Translations under genes and position numbers: made by a program
The notes under the pieces: model-generated
Told to the model about the DNA's origin: nothing
The model's database searches: none
What the model saw: the letters and a program-made list of their open reading frames with translations, nothing else
Origin: Actinomycetota bacterium
Lineage (GTDB): Bacteria > Actinomycetota > Geothermincolia > Geothermincolales > RBG-13-55-18
DNA length: 34,980 bases
NCBI GenBank assembly: GCA_003598015.1
Contig: QZKE01000008.1
Span: forward strand, 1 to 34,980
Reading direction: 5' to 3'
Shown: in pieces, positions 30,440 to 34,980 of the stretch
Layout: the number at the start of each line of letters is the position of its first letter
Numbering within the stretch: position 1 is the stretch's first letter

Positions 30440-31261
30440 ATGCGTGATATGCAGGGTAAGGTGGTACTGGTTACCGGTGCAGCCAGCGGATTGGGGCGCG
30501 AACTGGCCATCGCTCTCGCGCACGAAAAAGCGGTAGTCCTGCTCGTGGACATCGACGAGGCGGGACTCATGGAGACCTCGGGAATGCTCGACCGCGAGGG
30601 CGCGGAAAGCAGATCTTATATCGTCGACGTATCCGATCGCAGCCAAGTCGGCGACACGGCCGCGACAGTGAGGGAGGAGTTCGGCGGTCTGGACGTGCTC
30701 GTGAACAACGCCGGTGTATTCGCGTGGACCGATATCGTCGACACCACCCTGGAGGACTGGGAGTGGATGATGGGAGTGAACCTGTGGGGGCCTATCCTCA
30801 CCATCAACGCCTTTCTCCCCGGGATGATCGAGAGGGGATGCGGCCATATCGTCAATATCGCCTCGCTTGGCGGCCTGGTGACCATGCCCGCGGTAGGCGC
30901 GTACTCCACCACCAAGTTCGGCCTGGTAGGCCTGAGCGAGACGCTGCAGCACGAGCTCAGGCCGCATGGCATCGCCGTGACCCTGGTCTGCCCAGGAAAC
31001 ATCCGCACCCCCATCATCGACCATATCAAGGTGAGGGGTTACGACTGCGAGAAGCTCACCAGGATGTCGTACGGGGTGATACCGCGCATGGCCGCCGCCA
31101 GGGCGGCGTCCATAATCCTCAAGGGGATAAAGCGCGACCGGGCGATGATCATCCTAACCCCGTCAGCCCACCTCATGTATCTTATAAAGAGGCTGTCCCC
31201 CGACCTCTACCGCGTGATACTGGGCATCCCCATGCAGAAGGTATACGAACGTATGCGCTGA
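30440..31261 (+). CDS. Short-chain dehydrogenase/reductase (SDR)
   Basis: A 273-aa classical SDR. It shows the cofactor motif TGAASGLG (12-19), D at the end of strand 2 (LVDID, favouring NAD over NADP), NNAG (89-92) and the catalytic set N114, S142, Y155 and K159 (YSTTK). The C-terminal part has PGNIRTP and a longer basic/hydrophobic tail (LMYLIKRLSPDLYRVILG) that may associate with membrane lipid substrates. It would oxidise an alcohol or reduce a ketone; the substrate is unknown. Start ATG at 30440 with AGGGAGG 8 bp upstream. It is monocistronic and converges on the radical SAM gene. Confidence 0.9.
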   Translation: MRDMQGKVVLVTGAASGLGRELAIALAHEKAVVLLVDIDEAGLMETSGMLDREGAESRSYIVDVSDRSQVGDTAATVREEFGGLDVLVNNAGVFAWTDIVDTTLEDWEWMMGVNLWGPILTINAFLPGMIERGCGHIVNIASLGGLVTMPAVGAYSTTKFGLVGLSETLQHELRPHGIAVTLVCPGNIRTPIIDHIKVRGYDCEKLTRMSYGVIPRMAAARAASIILKGIKRDRAMIILTPSAHLMYLIKRLSPDLYRVILGIPMQKVYERMR

Positions 31262-31269
31262 AAAGCGCA
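31254..31269. terminator. Short GNRA-loop hairpin at convergent gene ends
   Basis: TGCGCT-gaaa-AGCGCA is a 6-bp stem with a stable GAAA tetraloop that overlaps the SDR stop codon, in the 15-bp gap before the convergent radical SAM gene. It is a weak candidate for a bidirectional terminator. Confidence 0.4.
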
Positions 31270-31276
31270 CCTCCAA

Positions 31277-32212
31277 CTAGGGCGCGACGTAGAATGTCTT
31301 CTCGTTCACGGTCCTGGAGTTCAGCATGCCTTCCTTCTCCATACGCACCAGCAGTTTCATGGCTTCCGTATAATTCACGCCGAGGGCTCTGGCCACATCG
31401 TCCACGGTGCAGGGGCGCCTTCTGACCACTTGCAGCACTTTCTGCGGTCTCGCGCCAAGCGAGGACACGGTGATGCCGCGGGAAAGAGGGGGAACCGTAT
31501 CCGCTCCCGCTCCGAGCAGAGCGGCCAGCCTGGCGAGCTCATCCTCATCCACAGGACAAGCGGTCGCTTCCACCGGAGGCCTGACCACGGTGTTCAGCTG
31601 TACCTTGTCCGGCGATATCCTCCCTATCAGCGCGCCCAGCTTTTTCAATTGCTCCTCCCCGGAGTTCAAGCCCTTTACGAGCATGATCTCGAGCCAGATG
31701 TTCCCCTGAAAGGCATCCCGGAAAGAGGCCATGCCCTCGACCACATCCTGCAGGTTCAGCTCCCTGCAGGGTCGGTTGACGGCCTGGAATATCTCCTCAT
31801 CCGCGGCGTCCAGGGATGGGATGATAAGGTCGGCTCCGGCACAAGCTGCAGCCACGTCGTCGTCTCCCAGCAGCGAGCCGTTGGTGATAATTGCGATGGG
31901 CAGCGTGCTCAAGCGTCTGATACCGGTGAGTATCCTATCAAGCTCCGAGTGTAGAGTTGGTTCGCCGGATCCGGCCAGGGTGATGTAATCAACCGCCGGT
32001 TCATCCTCAAGCCTGCGCTCCAATTGGGCCAGGACTTCGTGTGCGGGCACATATGGCTCCCTGCAGGTCGTCTTCACGGTAGTCCTGCCGATCTGGCAGT
32101 AGACGCAGTCGTAATCACAGATCTTGCGGGGCACGAGGTCGACCCCCAGTGAGCTGCCCAGCCTCCGGGAAGCCACCGGTCCGTAGACATATATTCCTCT
32201 ATCCCTACCCAT
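31277..32212 (-). CDS. Radical SAM protein with C-terminal winged helix
   Basis: A 311-aa radical SAM enzyme of the COG0731-like group. It opens YVYGPVASRRLGSSLGVDLVP, then the cluster motif C32-x3-C36-x2-C39 (CDYDCVYCQ), the GSGEPTLH glycine-rich SAM segment and IITNGSLL. After about residue 235 a winged-helix region (PQKVLQVVRRRPCTVDDVARALGVNYTEAMKLLVRMEKEGML) suggests DNA or protein binding, an unusual but known fusion in anaerobes. Function is unknown. I chose the ATG at 32212 (AGGAG upstream and start matching relatives); an ATG at 32248 is possible. Confidence 0.87.
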   Translation of the reverse strand: MGRDRGIYVYGPVASRRLGSSLGVDLVPRKICDYDCVYCQIGRTTVKTTCREPYVPAHEVLAQLERRLEDEPAVDYITLAGSGEPTLHSELDRILTGIRRLSTLPIAIITNGSLLGDDDVAAACAGADLIIPSLDAADEEIFQAVNRPCRELNLQDVVEGMASFRDAFQGNIWLEIMLVKGLNSGEEQLKKLGALIGRISPDKVQLNTVVRPPVEATACPVDEDELARLAALLGAGADTVPPLSRGITVSSLGARPQKVLQVVRRRPCTVDDVARALGVNYTEAMKLLVRMEKEGMLNSRTVNEKTFYVAP

Positions 32213-32344
32213 CTCTCCTACCTTGTTGGTCGTTCTGAACGTCAGCATGTTTCCATCGTAGCAGTTTTTTAGTTATTATATATATGCCAATAATGAAGGC
32301 TCCGTAAAAAAGCGCGAGCTCATGAGAAGAACCAGGAGATCTGG

Positions 32345-32593
32345 ATGCCTATTTATGACTACAAGTGTGGAAGCTGCGGGGCGGTGTCCGAGCTCTTTGT
32401 GAGAGACGGCGACTCCAGCAAGGCGCGTTGCCCCGACTGCGGCAGCTCCGATATGCATAAGCTCTTCTCCGCTTTTCACACGCTGAGCAGGGGCTCCGAC
32501 CACACCGGAAGTACCTGCTGCGGCAGGGAGGAGCGCTGCGCCAAACCTCCCTGCTCGGATGATGGAGGATGCCACAAGTATAACCGTCGCTAG
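32345..32593 (+). CDS. FmdB-type zinc-ribbon protein
   Basis: An 82-aa protein. The N-terminal 45 residues are the FmdB/CxxC_CxxC_SSSS zinc ribbon: MPIYDYKCGSCG and CPDCGSSDMHKLFSAF, with two CxxC pairs binding zinc. The rest is Cys-rich and low in structure (TCCGREERC, PPCSDDGGC), with six further Cys that might bind metal. FmdB proteins are proposed regulators or chaperones near formamidase, methyltransferase and AOR-type genes, without proven function. AGGAG lies 7 bp before the ATG. It is monocistronic. Confidence 0.9.
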   Translation: MPIYDYKCGSCGAVSELFVRDGDSSKARCPDCGSSDMHKLFSAFHTLSRGSDHTGSTCCGREERCAKPPCSDDGGCHKYNRR

Positions 32594-32630
32594 TCGACCG
32601 CATCGCACTTCATGATTTGAAAGTCACCTT

Positions 32631-32672
32631 ATGATATATATCATGACTGATGAATAGTATTGAGCATATGCT
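32631..32672. promoter_or_regulatory. Twin palindromes upstream of a 45-aa ORF
   Basis: A perfect 14-bp palindrome ATGATATATATCAT (32631-32644) and a perfect 10-bp palindrome AGCATATGCT (32663-32672) lie in an AT-rich patch 40-80 bp before the small ORF. TATATT (about 32673) and TTGAGC (about 32660) are promoter-like but the spacing is poor. The arrangement looks like an operator region for an unlinked regulator. Confidence 0.5.
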
Positions 32673-32711
32673 ATATTTATAGGGTTCTCTACATAGGGAA
32701 GGTGATTTTCC

Positions 32712-32849
32712 ATGGAAAAGCCTACACTTGATTTCCTGCTCTACCTCATCACAAATTGCCTAAGCCAATGCGATGTCGACCCCGAACACACAACGGTAAG
32801 CGAGTTCATAGCGCTGATCAAGCAAGCAGAGACTCCAATCGGATTCTGA
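32712..32849 (+). CDS. 45-aa small protein, unknown
   Basis: A short ORF encoding MEKPTLDFLLYLITNCLSQ, then CDVDPEHTTVSEFIALIKQA and ETPIGF. AAGGTGA lies about 7 bp before the ATG. It is followed by a terminator (32894-32919) and preceded by an AT-rich palindromic promoter-like region, so it has the layout of a real mini-gene. The two Cys (16 and 20) sit C-x3-C at the end of an amphipathic helix. No family recognised. The chance of a spurious ORF is real at this length. Confidence 0.5.
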   Translation: MEKPTLDFLLYLITNCLSQCDVDPEHTTVSEFIALIKQAETPIGF

Positions 32850-32893
32850 ACTATCCTGCACCGTCCAGCGGAGAACGCAGCCACTATAGCAAG

Positions 32894-32919
32894 AGGCCGG
32901 AGAGCTATTGCTCCGGCCT
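32894..32919. terminator. Strong terminator between the small ORF and tRNA-Arg
   Basis: A perfect 9-bp stem AGGCCGGAG/CTCCGGCCT with an 8-nt loop is followed on the plus strand by GTCTTT. It ends transcripts from the small ORF and, read on the other strand, may trim or end tRNA-Arg transcripts. Confidence 0.75.
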
Positions 32920-32928
32920 GTCTTTATG

Positions 32929-33005
32929 TGGCACGCCCGGAGGGAGTCGAACCCCCAACCTACAGATCCGTAGTCTGTCGCTCTATCCAGTTGAGCTACG
33001 GGCGC
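32929..33005 (-). tRNA. tRNA-Arg(ACG)
   Basis: A 77-nt tRNA: acceptor GCGCCCG/CGGGCGT, anticodon stem ACAGA/TCTGT around CTACGGA giving anticodon ACG, T loop TTCGACT, and encoded CCA. A34 is the substrate of TadA, encoded at 15767-16234. Confidence 0.96.
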
Positions 33006-33077
33006 ATGCAAGGATTATTCTATCAGGTTCCAAGGCGTGAAGCGCAGGATTTGGAATCAGATCAGCCGTTTCCCCGG

Positions 33078-33125
33078 TTGACGGCAAGGCGCGGATTCGT
33101 TAGTATATAATAGAGCGTTTGCTCT
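33078..33125 (+). promoter_or_regulatory. Promoter and autoregulatory operator of the second TetR gene
   Basis: TTGACG (33078-33083) and TAGTAT (33101-33106) are 17 bp apart; an overlapping TATAAT lies at 33106-33111. AGAGCG-tt-TGCTCT at 33112-33125 is an inverted repeat placed at the start point. The same 14-bp pattern recurs after the gene at 33768-33781. Confidence 0.6.
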
Positions 33126-33146
33126 GTTATAAGAAGAGGAAGGCTG

Positions 33147-33752
33147 ATGAACCAGGCCGAGAAAAGCATCGCAGCCAGGGACGAGATAAGCTCTGCCGCC
33201 ATGCGCCTCTTCGCGCGCAAAGGTTTCAAGGGGACCACGATCAGGGATATATCCAGGGAATCCGGCAGGTCGATGGGTTGTATATACCATCACTTCTCGG
33301 GAAAGGAAGAAATATTTGCCACCCTGATTATGAGGCTGGAAATCCTGCCGGGGTTGGAGAAGGTTGCCTTCCTGCTCTTCGCTCCGGGATTTCCCGAGAA
33401 CCTGCAGGATATCGCGTTCGAAATCGCCCATACCATCGCGGACCAGAAGGACAGGGTTAAACTCTGGTATGTCGATGCTCTTGAATTTGACGGGAAATAC
33501 GCGAGACAGGTTATCCAAGCCGCCTGGCCCGCCATGGACATAGCTATTAAGGCCGCTTTTGCCAACAAAGGCCTGCTAAGCGTTAGCGAAGGGTTGGAAC
33601 CGGGAATGGCGATGCGCATTATTATATCTTCATTTATGGGGATATTCATGCAGCAGGAGATACTCGGTGTCTACTTCACCGACGACAATACAAATAACCA
33701 GCTAATCAAGCAGGCGTCCAAGCTATTCCTGCACGGGCTCTTGACGGGGTGA
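33147..33752 (+). CDS. TetR-family transcriptional regulator
   Basis: A 201-aa TetR-family regulator. The helix-turn-helix (about 12-58) reads AMRLFARKGFKGTTIRDISRESGRSMGCIYHHFSGKEEIF. The C-terminal half, about 150 aa and helical, matches no ligand class I can name. Its own promoter contains AGAGCGTTTGCTCT, and a near copy (AGAGCATCTGCTCT) precedes the next gene. This strongly suggests it controls both itself and the glycosidase-like protein. ATG at 33147 with GAGGAAGG upstream. It is unrelated in detail to the TetR protein at 4028 and uses a different operator. Confidence 0.93.
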   Translation: MNQAEKSIAARDEISSAAMRLFARKGFKGTTIRDISRESGRSMGCIYHHFSGKEEIFATLIMRLEILPGLEKVAFLLFAPGFPENLQDIAFEIAHTIADQKDRVKLWYVDALEFDGKYARQVIQAAWPAMDIAIKAAFANKGLLSVSEGLEPGMAMRIIISSFMGIFMQQEILGVYFTDDNTNNQLIKQASKLFLHGLLTG

Positions 33753-33767
33753 TTCTATCGCTTATAC

Positions 33768-33781
33768 AGAGCATCTGCTCT
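33768..33781. promoter_or_regulatory. Second TetR operator, upstream of the glycosidase-like gene
   Basis: AGAGCA-tc-TGCTCT is a perfect 6+6 inverted repeat differing only slightly from the one at 33112-33125. It lies 34 bp before the next start codon and touches a TATATATT stretch that could be the -10 region. Confidence 0.75.
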
Positions 33782-33814
33782 ATATATTGCGGGTAACGGG
33801 GAAAGGTTAGGACG

Positions 33815-34834
33815 ATGACGGATGTAAAGATCGCAGGGGGGCAGTTGCTGGTGAACGGCACCCCGTTCAAAGCGTTTGGCTTAACCATCCACAAGGTTAC
33901 ACGCAAGCTGCACCTGCACGAGCAGTATGGGATACCGCTGCCCGATCTGCTTAATCCCTACAGGTGCGGGTTCGTGGAAGGTCCCTCTTTCACCCGGCTC
34001 CTTGACGGACTCGAGGGTACCAGGTTCAACACTATTCATGTCTATTTAAGGCTCACCGATGAGGGATATCGGCTCCCGTTTCCGGAGGAATGTGTTCCCG
34101 AGCTGGAGCCGCGCGGTTTCAAGCTCGCCATCAGTCTTCCTTTCCACTGGTTGTTGTTTCCAGGACTGGACGTTATCGAGGAGGCGGTAAAGAGGTACCG
34201 TGATCTGGATGCGCTGCTGATGTGGGTGGTAGGGGCGGAGGTCTTCGACTACCGCTTCCGTGTGCCGTTCGATCTGATTGATAAGGTATCGGCACTAGTA
34301 GGGTCGCTCAGCGATGTACCCAAGACTTATGGGAACATGCCCTTCAATAACGCGCCCGGTTCGAGGTTCCGTCTCCTGGGCGTTGAGACCGTGGACTGTA
34401 CGGACGCGATCGGATTCTTCGACTTCACCCCCCTGCAACTGCTCAGCATGAGCGAGTTCATCCTCTCTTCCTGGTGGATGGTGCAAGGCAGCTTCAGACC
34501 GCTTGTGCGCAAGCTGATCTCTTGCTGGTTCAGTATGTACAACGCCTTCATGAGCCTGATTCCCCGCAGCGACGGCGAATATCAGACCATAGATTCGAAC
34601 CTTGGATATGCGCACATGCTGAAACGGCAGATACGTTACGCAGCCGCTCAGGGCAAACCGCTAGTGGTCGCCCAGGCGGGGCTCTCCGATAACGTGGATT
34701 TCATGCGCAGGCAGCTTGCAATCGTCGACTCGCTACCCTTAGCGGGCTATTTCTACTGGAACTCCGGGAACCTGGACCCTGACTACGATGGAGAGATCGA
34801 GAACGTTGAATTGCTGAAAGTTTTCTGCGCTTGA
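33815..34834 (+). CDS. Glycoside-hydrolase-like (TIM-barrel) protein
   Basis: A 339-aa protein that resembles GH2/GH5-type clan A barrels at its start: the opening IAGGQLLVNGTPFKAFGLTIHK is the familiar 'own the N-G-x-P-F-x-x-x-G' entry strand. Later barrel-like strands are FNTIHVYLRL, FKLAISLPFHW, ALLMWVVGAEVFD (a W-x-x-G-x-E that could hold an acid/base Glu), CTDAIGFFDF and KPLVVAQAGLSDN. The usual second catalytic Glu after the seventh strand (often xxE-x-G) is replaced by AQAGLS, so activity is doubtful. There is no signal peptide, so it is cytoplasmic. It is probably controlled by the adjacent TetR. It may be a degenerate or repurposed glycosidase. Confidence 0.6.
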   Translation: MTDVKIAGGQLLVNGTPFKAFGLTIHKVTRKLHLHEQYGIPLPDLLNPYRCGFVEGPSFTRLLDGLEGTRFNTIHVYLRLTDEGYRLPFPEECVPELEPRGFKLAISLPFHWLLFPGLDVIEEAVKRYRDLDALLMWVVGAEVFDYRFRVPFDLIDKVSALVGSLSDVPKTYGNMPFNNAPGSRFRLLGVETVDCTDAIGFFDFTPLQLLSMSEFILSSWWMVQGSFRPLVRKLISCWFSMYNAFMSLIPRSDGEYQTIDSNLGYAHMLKRQIRYAAAQGKPLVVAQAGLSDNVDFMRRQLAIVDSLPLAGYFYWNSGNLDPDYDGEIENVELLKVFCA

Positions 34835-34839
34835 AAGGC

Positions 34840-34855
34840 AGCGGGATACCCCGCT
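34840..34855 (+). terminator. Hairpin after the glycosidase-like gene
   Basis: AGCGGG-atac-CCCGCT, a perfect 6-bp stem 6 bp beyond the stop codon. The T-run is poor. From 34856 to the window end I see nothing further. Confidence 0.5.
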
Positions 34856-34980
34856 TGAGTGATCCCACCTAAAACACCGAAGAACCCTCGAGGCAACTTT
34901 CGTCACCCTACCTTGATTCCCCAGTCGGGCGAGTTCGCGATCCCGGGTCGTTATATGTGAACCTGCGTTTTTTGGCGGAA

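Overview
The window looks like part of a chromosome from an anaerobic, GC-rich bacterium with acetogen-like or deep-actinobacterial physiology. It carries a tungsten-type aldehyde:ferredoxin oxidoreductase with its own ferredoxin, corrinoid-dependent methyltransferases, FixC/FixX-like flavoprotein and ferredoxin modules, a probable selenoprotein and NapH-like membrane Fe-S proteins. No ribosomal or other taxon marker is present. The placement (an OPB41/Geothermincolia-like Actinomycetota lineage would fit) is inference only.

Layout. (1) 1-2.0 kb: an OmpR-type response regulator and histidine kinase on the minus strand. (2) 2.3-3.6 kb: a lipoprotein with two DUF1566 repeats. (3) 3.9-9.4 kb: a TetR regulator with a near-consensus promoter and operator, followed by a plus-strand redox cluster (GlcD-like FAD oxidase, FixC-like flavoprotein, FixX-like ferredoxin, second FAD oxidoreductase). 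(4) 9.5-10.6 kb: a cysteine-rich winged-helix/ferredoxin protein. (5) 10.7-15.5 kb: a 4.7-kb segment bounded by perfect 64-bp direct repeats of the 3' half of tRNA-Ser(CGA). One end is the intact tRNA and the other a 3' fragment. Inside are a DUF433/DUF5615 toxin-antitoxin-like pair and a giant TIR / pseudo-cyclase / STAND ATPase / TPR protein. No integrase is present, so this looks like a stranded or non-autonomous tRNA island with a defence-like cargo. (6) 15.7-18.3 kb: ferredoxin, AOR and tadA on the minus strand. (7) 18.6-21.3 kb: a tandemly duplicated two-gene module, each a membrane sensor ending in HAMP with no output domain plus a 77-aa helical protein. The HAMP-coding DNA is almost identical between copies. 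(8) 21.3-28.3 kb: a GntR-controlled corrinoid methyl-transfer cluster (two corrinoid proteins, three UroD/MtaA-like methyltransferases), with a divergent short CobW-type GTPase and an overlapping 120-aa partner. (9) 28.5-30.1 kb: a lipoprotein thioredoxin with an in-frame UGA at the first redox cysteine (U-G-A-C), convergent with a CD1871A-like CXXC mini-protein and a NapH-like Fe-S membrane protein. This may be a thiol/electron relay across the membrane. (10) 30.4-35.0 kb: an SDR, a radical SAM protein, an FmdB zinc ribbon, a 45-aa small ORF behind palindromes, tRNA-Arg(ACG), and a TetR gene with two matching operators followed by a glycosidase-like protein.

The strongest candidates for new biology are the tRNA-Ser island with its TIR-pseudocyclase-STAND protein, the duplicated HAMP-sensor/77-aa module and the selenothioredoxin/CXXC/Fe-S cluster. 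All functional statements come from reading motifs and context by eye; no database search was run.
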